Positions 1 through 8,772 of a stretch of 64,000 nt of DNA are shown here, in pieces. The translations under genes and the position numbers were made by a program. The number at the start of each line of letters is the position of its first letter. Positions within the stretch are counted from its first letter, which is position 1. The notes below the pieces were generated by a model. The model ran no database searches and was not told the DNA's origin. It saw nothing but the letters and a program-made list of their open reading frames with translations. This DNA comes from Phycisphaeraceae bacterium (GTDB lineage Bacteria; Planctomycetota; Phycisphaerae; Phycisphaerales; Phycisphaeraceae), in the NCBI GenBank assembly GCA_020851735.1, contig JADZCD010000011.1, forward strand, positions 36,221-100,220, written 5' to 3'.

Positions 1-763
1 GCCAGATGTCAGCCATGCGCGGCACGGTTTTTTCAAAGGCCCAGGTTCCCATGTCAAAGGGTGAGCCGGGGGTCACCTCGGCCGGGGCGTAAATGCTGAT
101 GCCGCGGGCGCGGCGGGTGAGGAATTCGCGCAGGCGCTGATTCTGCCGCTTTTCAAACTCCTTCTGCTCGGCGGGGGACAGGTTGCTGATCGCCTTGCCG
201 CCGATGTCCACCAGATATTCCTGCTCGGACTTGCGCATTTCATCGACGATTTCCTCGCGGGCCGGCGGGGTGCCGGCGTTCAACCGCGGCAGCTTGGCGT
301 CGGGGGCATACTCGGCGAGGAACTGCGGAAAAATCTGGCGATACGCCTCGCGGGCCCGGATGGGCAGATCCGAGGTTTTAGGCTCGGGGAAAAGGTCGGG
401 CAGAATCGGCAGATGGCGGTTTTCGTTGAGCTTGACGACCGTGGCCAGGGTGTCCTGATATTGCTTGCTGGTCTGTTCAAAGATCCACTGCCGCTTGGCG
501 ATGGCCGCCTCGTTGACCACGCCCTTGACTTCCTGGGGCTGGCCATCGGGAGTCTGGGGCGGAATGGTCATGGTGGCGTCGGTGTAGCGGCTGATTTCGC
601 CCAGCTGCCGACTGACGTCGCCGGCCACGCTCTGGCGGAAGCTGCCGGCGGGCATGACCACCAGCAGCATCCACAAAGGGATAACCAGCAGCATCACGGC
701 GACGGAGCCGATGGTGATGGGATTGGCTTTGGCCCACTCAAGGAAGCGTTTGAGGTAAATCAT
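1..763 (-). CDS. One-TM pilus assembly-like protein, 3' end outside window
   Basis: The frame is open from an ATG at 763 to the left edge (254 codons, no stop), so the C-terminus is missing. The start overlaps the stop of the pilM-like gene by four bases (ATGA), so the two are probably translationally coupled. The protein has a short basic N-terminus, one hydrophobic segment at about residues 17-40 (ITIGSVAVMLLVIPLWMLL), then a long hydrophilic, charged, probably periplasmic region with coiled-coil-like stretches. One TM plus a periplasmic domain, directly after a PilM/PilN-type gene, is the position and topology of PilO-like subunits. I do not see a sequence motif that proves PilO, so the name rests on context. 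Residues from about 60 on look like a lineage-specific hypothetical protein. Confidence 0.6.
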   Translation of the reverse strand, partial: MIYLKRFLEWAKANPITIGSVAVMLLVIPLWMLLVVMPAGSFRQSVAGDVSRQLGEISRYTDATMTIPPQTPDGQPQEVKGVVNEAAIAKRQWIFEQTSKQYQDTLATVVKLNENRHLPILPDLFPEPKTSDLPIRAREAYRQIFPQFLAEYAPDAKLPRLNAGTPPAREEIVDEMRKSEQEYLVDIGGKAISNLSPAEQKEFEKRQNQRLREFLTRRARGISIYAPAEVTPGSPFDMGTWAFEKTVPRMADIW

Positions 764-2829
764 GAGGGATTTTTCTCCTCGGCCGGGGCGTCAGACTCGT
801 CCTGGGCGGGCGTTTCGACCGGCGCCGCGGGAGCTGGACCGACGGCGGCGTCCGGACCAGCGGCATAAAGGCGTTCCTCGGCGGTGCGGGCTTCTTCGGG
901 CTTGCGGACCTCGATGGTGAACTGAAGTTCAAACCGCCAGTCGTTGTGGCGAGGCTCGTTGGCCAGCGGGCGGGTGGGGAAAAACGAGCTTAAATCCGTC
1001 AGGGCGCGCTGACCGCCTTCGCGGGGCGGAAGGGCGGTGCCGGGCAGGCCGGGGGGCATGCCCGCGGCGCCCGACGAGCCGGCCGGACCTTCGCCGCCGA
1101 CACGATCGAACTCCAGCAGGGGATTGCCGTGCAACACCAGCTTGTAGGGGCGATCGGCCCGATCGCCGTTTTCGCGCAGCCAGCGGATGAACGTCTCGGT
1201 GAAGAAGGTCACGCCCTCGCGATTGGGCGTGGTGCCCTTGATGCGAATGACAAACGAAGGCGGCAGCAGGCCCGCACCCTCGCCGCCGGCGGCCGCCCAG
1301 GGGTCGATCCGCCAGGGGTCCTGGTTATTGCTGCCGGCGGTCACGGGATCGCCCGGCCCGACGCGATACTGGGCGGAGATCGACTCGACGATAATCCGCC
1401 GGCGCTCCTGGCGGGGAATGGCGGCCACCTGGTCGTAGTCAGTGCCCAGCAGGGGAGGTTGGGGCTCGGCGGACTTTAAGGCCAGTTGAATGTCGGTCAG
1501 GATCAGCGGCCAGACCGTCCGGCTTTCGGGAATGCGGCGAATCCGCTCGATCTCCTCGCGCGGGTCCGCCGTCTGGGACAGCTCTTCCCAGCGCTGCTGC
1601 AAGGCGCTGGCCTTACTGACAATGCCGCGGACGCTCGACAGCTCGGCGGGATCGTATTGGCCCTTGGCGCCGACGAGGCTCAGGAAGTTCCACCCCAGGG
1701 CCACCAGCAGCACCGCGGCGGCGGCGGCGAACCAGGGTTGCTTGGCTTTCCACATCCGCTGCTGAACCACCTGCGACGGAATGATGTTGGCGCTGACGGT
1801 TTCCAGCCCCAGGCCCTGCAGGGCCAGGCCGTAGGACGTGGCCAGGTTCAGGGCGTGATCGGCGAATTCCGCGGCGTCCTTGCCTTCCACGGCCAGACGC
1901 TTGAATTCCGTCAACCGCACCACGTCCATCTGCAGCTGCTGCTTAAGAAACTTCTGCAGGCCCGGCAGGCGGAACGTCGAGCCGACGCCGATGATCTTCG
2001 TCAGCGTCGCGTCGCGGTTTAGGCTCTGGAAATAGCCCAGCGAGCGTTGCAGTTCCTGGACTAAGTCGGCAAAGACCGGCCGCATGGCCTGGAAGATCTG
2101 GCGGGCGTATTTGCTGGTGGCCGCCTCGCGTTTGAGCTTCTCAGCCTTGGGGAAGCTGAGCTTAAAGGCCTTCACCAGCGCTTCGGTGAAGTCGTTGCCG
2201 CCTATCTGCAGGGTGCGGACCCAGATGTTGCCGCGATAGGACACCACCACGTCGGTGCTCGAGGAGCCGATGTCCACAAAGGCCACGCCTTCGCCGCTTT
2301 CCGACAGGTTCATGTCGAAGGTCAAGGCGTTGAACACCGCCACGGGCGAAAGCGTCAGGCCGTCGATGTTCATGCCCACGGAACGGTAATTATCGAGGAA
2401 GGCGTTCACGCGATCCTTGCCGATGGCGAAAATGCCCACTTCCACGTCCGGGGAATCGTCCTGCTGGAAGGTCTGGTAGTCCCACTCCACCTGTTCGATG
2501 GGGAAAGGAATCTGCTGGACCGCCTCGAACTTGACGATATCGGGAATCTTCTTGGGCTCCACGGGAGGCAACTTGGCGAAGCGAGCAAAGCCCATGTGCC
2601 CGGGGACGGAAACCCACACCGCGCTTTTGCGCAGGTCATGGCGTTGGAGGAATTGATCGAGGTTGACCTGTATCTCCTCCTTGGCGTTGATGTCCGGGGT
2701 GGTGAGGATCTGCTTAAAGGGCAGGACGTCGTATTCCAGCACGGTGACGTCGTCGCCGCTGCGGGCTAAGCGAATGGCTTTGATGGCGTCCGCGCCGACT
2801 TCAATGCCCCAAGCGTCGTTTTTGGCCAT
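760..2829 (-). CDS. pilM: PilM-type actin-like pilus assembly ATPase with PilN-like C-terminal extension
   Basis: 689 aa, starting with ATG. Residues 1-350 have the PilM/FtsA actin-like fold: a phosphate-binding motif near the N-terminus (WGIEVGADAIKAI), a second one at 185-194 (VDIGSSSTDV) and an adenosine-site motif at 279-291 (IIGVGSTFRLPGL). PilM normally ends near residue 350. Here the chain continues through one transmembrane helix (about 365-387) into a periplasmic region of about 300 aa rich in Pro and Gly. That is the topology of PilN, which in proteobacteria is a separate gene whose cytoplasmic tail binds PilM. The simplest reading is a PilM-PilN fusion anchoring a type IV pilus or type II secretion-like platform in the inner membrane. 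The next gene overlaps its stop by four bases. Confidence 0.85.
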   Translation of the reverse strand: MAKNDAWGIEVGADAIKAIRLARSGDDVTVLEYDVLPFKQILTTPDINAKEEIQVNLDQFLQRHDLRKSAVWVSVPGHMGFARFAKLPPVEPKKIPDIVKFEAVQQIPFPIEQVEWDYQTFQQDDSPDVEVGIFAIGKDRVNAFLDNYRSVGMNIDGLTLSPVAVFNALTFDMNLSESGEGVAFVDIGSSSTDVVVSYRGNIWVRTLQIGGNDFTEALVKAFKLSFPKAEKLKREAATSKYARQIFQAMRPVFADLVQELQRSLGYFQSLNRDATLTKIIGVGSTFRLPGLQKFLKQQLQMDVVRLTEFKRLAVEGKDAAEFADHALNLATSYGLALQGLGLETVSANIIPSQVVQQRMWKAKQPWFAAAAAVLLVALGWNFLSLVGAKGQYDPAELSSVRGIVSKASALQQRWEELSQTADPREEIERIRRIPESRTVWPLILTDIQLALKSAEPQPPLLGTDYDQVAAIPRQERRRIIVESISAQYRVGPGDPVTAGSNNQDPWRIDPWAAAGGEGAGLLPPSFVIRIKGTTPNREGVTFFTETFIRWLRENGDRADRPYKLVLHGNPLLEFDRVGGEGPAGSSGAAGMPPGLPGTALPPREGGQRALTDLSSFFPTRPLANEPRHNDWRFELQFTIEVRKPEEARTAEERLYAAGPDAAVGPAPAAPVETPAQDESDAPAEEKNPS

Positions 2830-3328
2830 GCGAAGGCTCCTGCGGAAACGAATGGTCCAACCGGCGTGTGTCTGCTTCTTAAGCCACCGGCGGCAGAGGT
2901 TGCATCGTCATATCTTTATACGGTCCGCAGCCAAGGGTTGTGCGATTCAAGGGAGTCCTGGGGACCCAGCGTGGGAGGCTCGGCCAACCTTTAGACGCCC
3001 TGGGGCGACCGGAGTTCCCAGAGCCGCCGTATCTGAAGCCTGCGGGAAAAAACATCCGGGCTTCCGGGGGCCGGGGGGTGACTTCCGGGGGGTCCAGGGG
3101 GGCATGGGGTACAGCCGCGAAGGCCGGCAACCGACGGTCGCCCATCGGCTATCCAACCCAAAACGTCATTACACCGCTTTCCAGGCGAACGGTCAAGACA
3201 GGAAAAAAGCCAAAGGGGCCTGCCGGCAACCGGGGTTCCGCGCGTTGTGGTCCGGGGGTGCTTCTGTAGGCTTCACCCTCCGGGGGCGTTGCCTTCCGGG
3301 GCCTAGGCCGATACGATGCCCACCCATC
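2830..3328. other. Gene-poor interval with G-rich repeats
   Basis: No ORF here has a convincing start, composition or family match. Two blocks, 3056-3103 and 3251-3302, are built from short variants of CTTCCGGGGG / TCCGGGGG. The same words recur at 33121-33194 and, reverse-complemented, inside two coding genes (44936 and 50771). The interval separates the divergently oriented pilM gene and tRNA-Ala, so it should hold promoters for both, but I cannot point to a clear -35/-10 pair. Confidence 0.6.
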
Positions 3329-3401
3329 GGGGCCGTAGCTCAATTGGGAGAGCGCTACGTTCGCAATGTAGAGGTTGTGGGTTCGATCCCCATCGGCTCC
3401 A
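3329..3401 (+). tRNA. tRNA-Ala (anticodon CGC)
   Basis: 73-nt cloverleaf. The acceptor stem 3329-3335 pairs with 3394-3400 (one G-U), followed by discriminator A at 3401. The D-arm is GCTC/GAGC, the anticodon stem CTACG/TGTAG has loop TTCGCAA giving anticodon CGC, and the T-arm has the GTTCGAT loop. CCA is not encoded. It reads GCG codons. Confidence 0.93.
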
Positions 3402-3639
3402 TTCGACTCGCGTGGTTTGCGCCCACGCTCGCTCTTGGCCAGCCATCTTCATCAACCGCCCAGGCTTGCGATGGCTGGAGAACCGGCGAGTCCAATGCCC
3501 TGAGCGAAGGCGAAGGGCACGGGCCGCCATCGTGTTGGAATCGGGGGTTAGGGATTGGGGGTTAGGAAAAGACAAGTTCAGGCATGGCCATGCCTGGGCT
3601 TCAGAAAACTTCTGGGAATACTTCACTTATGGGGGAGAC
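3402..3639. repeat. Non-coding stretch with an 18-bp perfect palindrome
   Basis: There is no credible gene. Positions 3579-3596 form the perfect palindrome CAGGCATGGCCATGCCTG, and 3541-3565 hold two copies of GGGGGTTAGG. Both look like dispersed intergenic repeat words rather than a terminator, because no T-tract follows. It lies directly downstream (minus strand) of the truncated nucleotidyltransferase, so it may be what replaced the lost part of that gene. Confidence 0.4.
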
Positions 3640-3732
3640 TTAGGCCGCCAACGCGTGCGCCCCGACCACCAGGTATTCAACGCGGTTTTTTGAAAACGCG
3701 CCAAGAATGTCGCGGAAGTCCGGGTTCAGCAA
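3640..3732 (-). pseudogene. Truncated nucleotidyltransferase (AbiEii/DUF6036-like) remnant
   Basis: A TTG start at 3732 sits 7 nt after an AAGGGG ribosome site and opens a 30-residue frame that ends at TAA 3640-3642. The peptide contains FRDILGAFSKNRVEYLVVGAH, the N-terminal strand-helix of DUF6036/AbiEii-type nucleotidyltransferases, whose next residues normally carry the catalytic G-S/T-D-x-D-like motif. Here the frame stops right after VVGAHALAA, so the catalytic core is gone. It overlaps the 3' end of the small gene at 3677-3883, as expected for a two-gene operon. The peptide match is from memory of the family and is not a search result. Confidence 0.5.
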
Positions 3733-3883
3733 CCGCTTGCCCCTTAAATGCCCAAGCTGACTGGGTTATTTCCCATACCAGGGCCAGACGCTGGGCCGCT
3801 GTTAAGTCACGCATCGCCTGGCCTTCGTCTTCAGGCTGATGCAGATCCTTGCGGCTAACCTTCATGTCTTTTCGCCGGCCCAT
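3677..3883 (-). CDS. Small hypothetical partner of the truncated nucleotidyltransferase
   Basis: 68 aa, starting at ATG 3883 (an internal ATG at 3865 is possible). The core MRDLTAAQRLALVWEITQSA, followed by WAFKG and a basic C-terminus, resembles short proteins of unknown function encoded just upstream of DUF6036/AbiEii nucleotidyltransferases, probably the antitoxin or accessory partner. It overlaps the truncated partner by 56 nt. With the partner destroyed, this gene is probably a leftover of a toxin-antitoxin-like or nucleotide-modifying module. The function is inferred from context only. Confidence 0.5.
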   Translation of the reverse strand: MGRRKDMKVSRKDLHQPEDEGQAMRDLTAAQRLALVWEITQSAWAFKGQAVAEPGLPRHSWRVFKKPR

Positions 3884-4014
3884 GTCTCTATTCTACATTC
3901 CCGGTCCAAATGACAATCTTCCCGCCACGTCCCAACCTAGGCCCATCGGAACCCAGGCCCTGACAGATGCGGTGATTTCACCCGCGTTCATGGCCGATCC
4001 TGATGCGCTCTTGC

Positions 4015-5493
4015 CTATCCACAGGGTACCCGCAACGGCACGCCTAAAGACATCAGTTGTTTCTGAAGGCGAGCGACGTCCACTTGGCGAAAACCTCCTT
4101 CGGTTGGCGTCAGCGCCGCCGCCATACCCGCAGCCTCCCCAAACTGCATGGCGTTAATCATCACCCGAATGGCCCCGGCTGCTTCGTGATCCGCCCCCAC
4201 ACAGCGACCGGCTGCGATGACGTTATCCAAGTCGCGGGGAACCAGACTGCGATAGGGCATGGTCCAGCAAAGGGTTGAACGCGGGGGCGCACCGGTCGGC
4301 TGGCCATCCCAGCGTTCCATGATCGTCTGGCGGTCGCCGCGGACAATTCGGCGGGTGCCGTCGAGATACTCAAAAGTAATGCCCGGCTCGTGGGGGTGGT
4401 GGATGTCGATGGGGTAATTGCCTTGGGCGATCACGTCGTCAAAAACGTGGCCATGGAGCAGTTCGTCGCGGGTGACCTGGTGCTCCGCCATGATGCGATA
4501 ACTCTCCCGGCAGCCGATCTGCGTGGCGATGTCGATCAGGCGCACATCCTCCCAGCCTTTCATTTTTTGGATGTTCTTTAAGACCCAGCGCATCTGATAG
4601 CGGGCTTCGATTTCCGCCTTGGTAAAGTCCCCCGCCTGCCCGACGTTCACGTCCAGCACGCGCGTGCCGGCCAGCATGATCTCGTGGGCGTCGTTAACCG
4701 CCTGCGTACCCCAAAGGAAGCAGGGGTATTTCCCGCCGTTATAGTCCATGCTCAGCTTATACAGCTCCGCCTGAATGGCGGGCAGATTAACCGCCCCCGG
4801 CTTGGCGCCCTGGACGCGAAAGCAGAGCGTCGGCGGCTGGCAGCGGCCTTGGCGATTGCCCAATTGCACAGCCGCCCCTGCCCGCCGGCAAAGGTCCGCA
4901 TCGCCCGTGCAATCGACAAACAGCCGGGCCAGGATGGCCTGTCGACCGGACTTGTTCTCCACGATCGCAGCCGTGACTTTTCTGCCCGTGCAAACCACGT
5001 CGGCCATCCAGCAATGAAAGACCAGCTTCACGCCGCCGCCTAGGACCATGTCGTCGAACACCAGCTTGGTCAGCTCGCTGTCCACGTGCCAGCAGCCGGT
5101 CTGGCCGTCCGGAGCGTCGTTCTTGATGCCGCGGATTCTTTGCAGGCGACGGATGATTTCCTCGGGCAGGCCGCCGATGACCTGGGTGGCGTGATCGTTG
5201 CCGTAGAGCGAGTGCCAGATGTTGACGTTGGCGGCCGTGGCCATGCCGCCTAAAAAGCCGTAGCGTTCCACCAGGACCACGCGCAATCCTGCTCGCGCCG
5301 CCGCCACCGCGGCACACACCCCGGCCGGGCCGCCGCCTAAGACCGCCAGGTCGCACTCGGCCAGCACCGGCACCTGCCGGGCGGGCTCGGTGATCGTGCG
5401 CTGATCCGGTCCGGTGGGAAGAAAATTTTCAAGCGGGAATGGGGGTGGATCCTCGGCTGGAACCCCAGCGCGCAAGCGGGAAGACAAGGCCAT
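4015..5493 (-). CDS. FAD-dependent oxidoreductase (FAD_oxidored family)
   Basis: 492 aa. After a 45-residue leader comes an ADP-binding Rossmann motif, LAVLGGGPAGVCAAVAAARA, and an acidic ribose-binding residue in VLVERYGFLGGMAT. The C-terminal FAD-contact region (DNVIAAGRCVGADHEAAGA) is intact, and VDCTGDADLCRRAGA is typical of this family. Members are common in planctomycete genomes, often near carbohydrate genes. The substrate is unknown. No signal peptide or Tat motif is seen, so it is likely cytoplasmic. ATG 5493 has a GGAG 10 nt upstream. The gene stands alone, about 240 nt from the next gene on the same strand. Confidence 0.8.
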   Translation of the reverse strand: MALSSRLRAGVPAEDPPPFPLENFLPTGPDQRTITEPARQVPVLAECDLAVLGGGPAGVCAAVAAARAGLRVVLVERYGFLGGMATAANVNIWHSLYGNDHATQVIGGLPEEIIRRLQRIRGIKNDAPDGQTGCWHVDSELTKLVFDDMVLGGGVKLVFHCWMADVVCTGRKVTAAIVENKSGRQAILARLFVDCTGDADLCRRAGAAVQLGNRQGRCQPPTLCFRVQGAKPGAVNLPAIQAELYKLSMDYNGGKYPCFLWGTQAVNDAHEIMLAGTRVLDVNVGQAGDFTKAEIEARYQMRWVLKNIQKMKGWEDVRLIDIATQIGCRESYRIMAEHQVTRDELLHGHVFDDVIAQGNYPIDIHHPHEPGITFEYLDGTRRIVRGDRQTIMERWDGQPTGAPPRSTLCWTMPYRSLVPRDLDNVIAAGRCVGADHEAAGAIRVMINAMQFGEAAGMAAALTPTEGGFRQVDVARLQKQLMSLGVPLRVPCG

Positions 5494-5633
5494 GGGTCAA
5501 TCGCTCCGTTGGCTAATACCGACAACAGACCATGGGATTTAACAGACAAAAAGATAGCAAAACTCATCAGGCCTCAGCGTCGCCGGCCGAGAACCAGCCA
5601 GGCACAAAATCCCCCAAAATGAGCGGAAATCAC

Positions 5634-5672
5634 AAAAAAAGCTGGACCGCCGGAGGATTCCGACGGTCCAGC
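5634..5672 (-). terminator. Intrinsic terminator of the 5733 gene
   Basis: Inverted repeat GCTGGACCG...CGGTCCAGC (9 bp, 14-nt loop) at 5641-5672. Read on the minus strand it is followed directly by seven T (5634-5640). It lies 60 nt past the stop of the PEP-CTERM gene. Confidence 0.8.
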
Positions 5673-5732
5673 GTTTACCCACACGGCCCGGCTGAACACA
5701 ATATTTGTTGCGCTCAATCCACTTGATGATTT

Positions 5733-6926
5733 CTAGCGTCGCCGGCCAAAGGCCAGCACGGCGCCTGCCGCCAGCATGGCCATGGCGCCCGGCTCAGGAA
5801 TCACCACGGCCTGGCCGCCGGTGAGCAGTTGCTTAAAGGGATTGATGTCCGACAGGGTCACCACGCCGTCGCCGTTGGGATCGATCACCGGAAGATAAGC
5901 GTCCGGATACTGGGCCTGCCAGGCGGCGCTGTCGGTCAAGGCCAGTTTGAAGGGGTTGATGTCCGACAGGGTCACCTGCCCGTCGTCGTTAAAGTCGCCC
6001 GCCACCGCGATCGGCAACTGCAGACTGAAGTTGTCAAAACCCTGGGCGAACGTATCGGAGACCTGACCGCCGAGGAGCCAGAAATACATGTGCCCTTCGC
6101 CGTAGACGATCGAGTAGTTCACGATGACGTAGTAGGGATAGGTCTGGTCCAGGTCGACCGTCAGCTCATTGCCGCCGGGGCCCAGATCGCCCCAATAAAG
6201 CGGATCGGGATTGTCCGAGGAAACGTGGTGCCAGGTGTTCAGATAGGTCTTGCCGGCCGCGGCGAAATCAGCGGCCATCCAATCGCCGTAGACATAGCGT
6301 ATCAACACGTCGCCCGCAGCAGTGCCGTCCCCTTCCAGAGCGTCGCCCCCCAGCGGCGTCAAGGCCATCCCCACCCCGCCGTCCGTGCAGTAGGAGACGT
6401 CGTGGGGAGGCAATTCATTGAGTCCCATCAGCCACAAATAGCCCCAGTTGCCGTTATCACCCATCCAATTGCCCTGCATGTAGTCAAAACTGAACTTGAT
6501 CGTTCCCGGCACGTGGTTGGCGGGGGCTGCGACCCACTGGCCCCAGCGCGGGCGGAACATGATCGGCTCGAGGATGTGATTGCTGGGATTCAGCGGGTCC
6601 ACCGAACGATTGACGTTGCCCAAGTCGCCCGTATCGCGGAGGACACCGCCGGTCTCTCCTACGTCGCGCGGATTGTTGTAGGTGGAAAAACCGCCAAAGC
6701 CGCCGTCCTGCGAGGGAGGGCCCCACTTGGCCAGCCACTTGCCTACGTCATATTGCTGGCTGAATCGATGGGTCAGGATCCCATCGGGTGATGCTTGGGT
6801 TTTAAGGGCAGAGGTGCTTTCAAAATCACCCCCGCTGACCAGATTGCCCGTCAACAATGCCCAAGCTGACTGACCGGTGCTTACGAAAAGCGCCGCCGCT
6901 ACGACGAGTCGCATATTGAAATGCAT
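5733..6926 (-). CDS. Secreted dockerin-like/PEP-CTERM protein (paralogue 1)
   Basis: 397 aa from ATG 6926, chosen for an AAAGGAG site 6 nt upstream. An upstream in-frame start at 6977 has no such site. It has a signal peptide (about residues 1-23, ending SAWA), then a globular region of about 290 aa of unknown fold (possibly carbohydrate-binding). Next come two dockerin-like EF-hand repeats (DFNDDGQVTLSDINPFK and DPNGDGVVTLSDINPFK). The C-terminus is a PEP-CTERM signal: IPEPGA, a hydrophobic stretch and GRRR. PEP-CTERM proteins are exported and sorted by an exosortase, and none is in this window. It is a close paralogue of the 7285 gene over its whole length, so a tandem duplication is likely. 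Confidence 0.8.
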   Translation of the reverse strand: MHFNMRLVVAAALFVSTGQSAWALLTGNLVSGGDFESTSALKTQASPDGILTHRFSQQYDVGKWLAKWGPPSQDGGFGGFSTYNNPRDVGETGGVLRDTGDLGNVNRSVDPLNPSNHILEPIMFRPRWGQWVAAPANHVPGTIKFSFDYMQGNWMGDNGNWGYLWLMGLNELPPHDVSYCTDGGVGMALTPLGGDALEGDGTAAGDVLIRYVYGDWMAADFAAAGKTYLNTWHHVSSDNPDPLYWGDLGPGGNELTVDLDQTYPYYVIVNYSIVYGEGHMYFWLLGGQVSDTFAQGFDNFSLQLPIAVAGDFNDDGQVTLSDINPFKLALTDSAAWQAQYPDAYLPVIDPNGDGVVTLSDINPFKQLLTGGQAVVIPEPGAMAMLAAGAVLAFGRRR

Positions 6927-7284
6927 GAACGACTCCTTTCCGTTGAGGAGAAATGCCGCAACACCAAAAACAACCAACTAGTATTATATTTTGCCCTTCA
7001 GACACTCATAACCTAATCGCGTAAAAGAATTGACCTATTACGACAAGTCTGTCATTCCCATCATAAAATGCCAGCCGATTTGATCAGCCGAGTGGAGTCA
7101 TTGAATTCCAGATTAGCACCGAGCCCTGATGACGGTCACACGGCACAAGCCACAAACGACTAAGCGGTGCCACATACCGGTATCACGCGGTCGTACCTGG
7201 GAATCTGCTGAATTCACGTCGCCGCAGCGGCCAAAAACGAGGCCTCTGCCCCCAACCGTCTGACGGCTGGGGAATCGTTTGCTC
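6927..7284. other. Intergenic region between the paralogous PEP-CTERM genes
   Basis: About 360 bases without a credible gene. The side nearest 6926 is A+T-rich and probably carries the promoter of the 5733-6926 gene. The side nearest 7285 carries the weak hairpin listed separately. I see nothing else I can support. Confidence 0.5.
7250..7272 (-). terminator. Weak hairpin after the second PEP-CTERM gene
   Basis: CCCCAACCGTC...GACGGCTGGGG forms an imperfect stem (one A-C mismatch). The T-run on the minus strand (TTTTT, about 7232-7236) is some 15 nt away, so a rho-independent terminator is possible but not strong. Confidence 0.35.
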
Positions 7285-8433
7285 TTAACGTCGCCGGCAA
7301 ACAGCCCACATCACACAGGCTGCCAAAATCGTCGCTGCGCCGGGCTCGGGAATCACCGCGCCCTGCCCGCCGGTGAGCAGCTGCTTAAAGGGATTGATGT
7401 CCGACAGCGTCACCACGCCGTCGCCGTTGGGATCAACGCCCGCCAAGATGACGTCGGGATATTGAGCCTGCCAGGCGGCGACGTCGGTCAAGGCCAGTTT
7501 GAAGGGGTTGATATCCGAAAGCGTCACTTGCCCGTCACCATTGAAATCCCCCGGCACGCCGACCGACACGCGCAGGTCGAAGTTGTCAAAGCCCTGGGCG
7601 AATGTGTCGGTGATCTTGCCGCCGTTGAGCCAGAAGTAGGGGTGATCCTCGGGGTAGACCACCGCGTAGACGATCACCGCGTAATAAGCGTACGTCTGCG
7701 TCAATTCGGTGGTCAGGATGTTGGTGTTGGCCGGGTTGTTCAGATCGCCCCACAGCAAGGTGCTCGGAGCATCCGTCGAAACGTCTTGCCAGACGTCCAG
7801 GTAGCCGGGATTGCTCAGCCCCCGTCCCTGGCTGTAGCGGAACTGCACGAGCATGTCCGCCCCCGAAGGCACCAGCGCCCCGCTGACGTCCTCGCAGTAG
7901 GACTCGTCGTTGGTCGGCAGCGAGTTGGATCCATAGAGCCACACCCGCCCGTTGTTCATGTTGATCGTGTCCCATTCCTTGACCAGCATGTCGAAGCTGA
8001 ACGACATCGGGCCCGGCACATGGTTGGCCGGAGCCTCGATCCACTGCCCCCACCGCGGACGAAACAGCACCGGCTCGAGGATGTGGTTGCCCGGGTTCAA
8101 CGGATCAACCGACCGGTTGACGGACCCCAGGTCGCCGGTGGACTGCGTGTCCCCGCCGGTCTCGTTCAGGTCGCGTGGATCGTCGTACAGCGAGAAGCCC
8201 GCCAAACCGCCCTGCGACGGAGGCCCCCACTTGGCCAGCCACAGGCCCACGTCGTTGGCCTGGCTGAAGCGATGGATTAAGACGCCGTCCGGCGAGTCGT
8301 CGGTCTTGAGGTAGGAGGTATCTTCAAAATCCCCGCCGCTGACCAGATTGCCGGATAAGCCAGCCTCGGCAGGCAGAGCACAAACAAACAGCACCGCCAC
8401 AAGAGCCAAACCAATAAGAACATGCCTTGACAT
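7285..8433 (-). CDS. Secreted dockerin-like/PEP-CTERM protein (paralogue 2)
   Basis: 382 aa from ATG 8433, preceded by GGGAGGG at 6-7 nt. The in-frame ATG at 8448 lies inside that site and is less likely. It has a signal peptide (MSRHVLIGLALVAVLFVCA then LPAEA), a domain shared with the neighbour (LVSGGDFE near the N-terminus; shared NRSVDPLNP and FRPRWGQW), the same two EF-hand repeats with the unusual VTLSDINPFK core, and the terminal PEP-CTERM signal IPEPGAA...CRRR. Probably a cell-surface or secreted protein of unknown ligand. It is divergent from the XylR-type regulator at 8773, which may control it. Confidence 0.8.
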   Translation of the reverse strand: MSRHVLIGLALVAVLFVCALPAEAGLSGNLVSGGDFEDTSYLKTDDSPDGVLIHRFSQANDVGLWLAKWGPPSQGGLAGFSLYDDPRDLNETGGDTQSTGDLGSVNRSVDPLNPGNHILEPVLFRPRWGQWIEAPANHVPGPMSFSFDMLVKEWDTINMNNGRVWLYGSNSLPTNDESYCEDVSGALVPSGADMLVQFRYSQGRGLSNPGYLDVWQDVSTDAPSTLLWGDLNNPANTNILTTELTQTYAYYAVIVYAVVYPEDHPYFWLNGGKITDTFAQGFDNFDLRVSVGVPGDFNGDGQVTLSDINPFKLALTDVAAWQAQYPDVILAGVDPNGDGVVTLSDINPFKQLLTGGQGAVIPEPGAATILAACVMWAVCRRR

Positions 8434-8772
8434 TTTTGTCCCTCCCATAAAAACCTAAAGAAAACCAGAGTCCAACAGCCAGGACGATATGCACGTAAGC
8501 TGTTACCTTGAATCAAATCTAGCACGGTACTAAACCTAAAAAAATAAAATAAGCGAGATTTGCGCAAAAAGACAATAGAATATCGCAAAACAATTGATTT
8601 CATGCGACAAGAGCTGCCATGATGTTGCCGGAACAGCAAAACAAAGGTGTGCGATTAGCATGAGGCAAGTTTTCGTATACTATGGCAGAAAACTACGCCG
8701 CCCGGGCAAGGAAATTGGATTTTCGCGACTGCGATTATTCCGATTTAACTAAGGGCGAAAAGGACAGGACCT
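8434..8772. promoter_or_regulatory. Divergent control region between PEP-CTERM gene and XylR-type regulator
   Basis: This A+T-rich gap of about 340 nt separates two divergent genes. It contains the 10-bp palindrome TTTGCGCAAA at 8559-8568 and nearby half-site-like words (TCGCAAAA at 8583, TTTTCGCGACTGCGA at 8719). These fit a XylR/AraC-type operator region. No unambiguous -35/-10 is visible. The operator call is inference. Confidence 0.35.

Noticed and set aside
5829..8280. Two long plus-strand frames (5829-6791 and 7279-8280) that resemble each other
   Set aside because: They are the reverse complements of the paralogous PEP-CTERM genes; the similarity (GIDVRQ repeats) comes from the EF-hand repeats read antisense.
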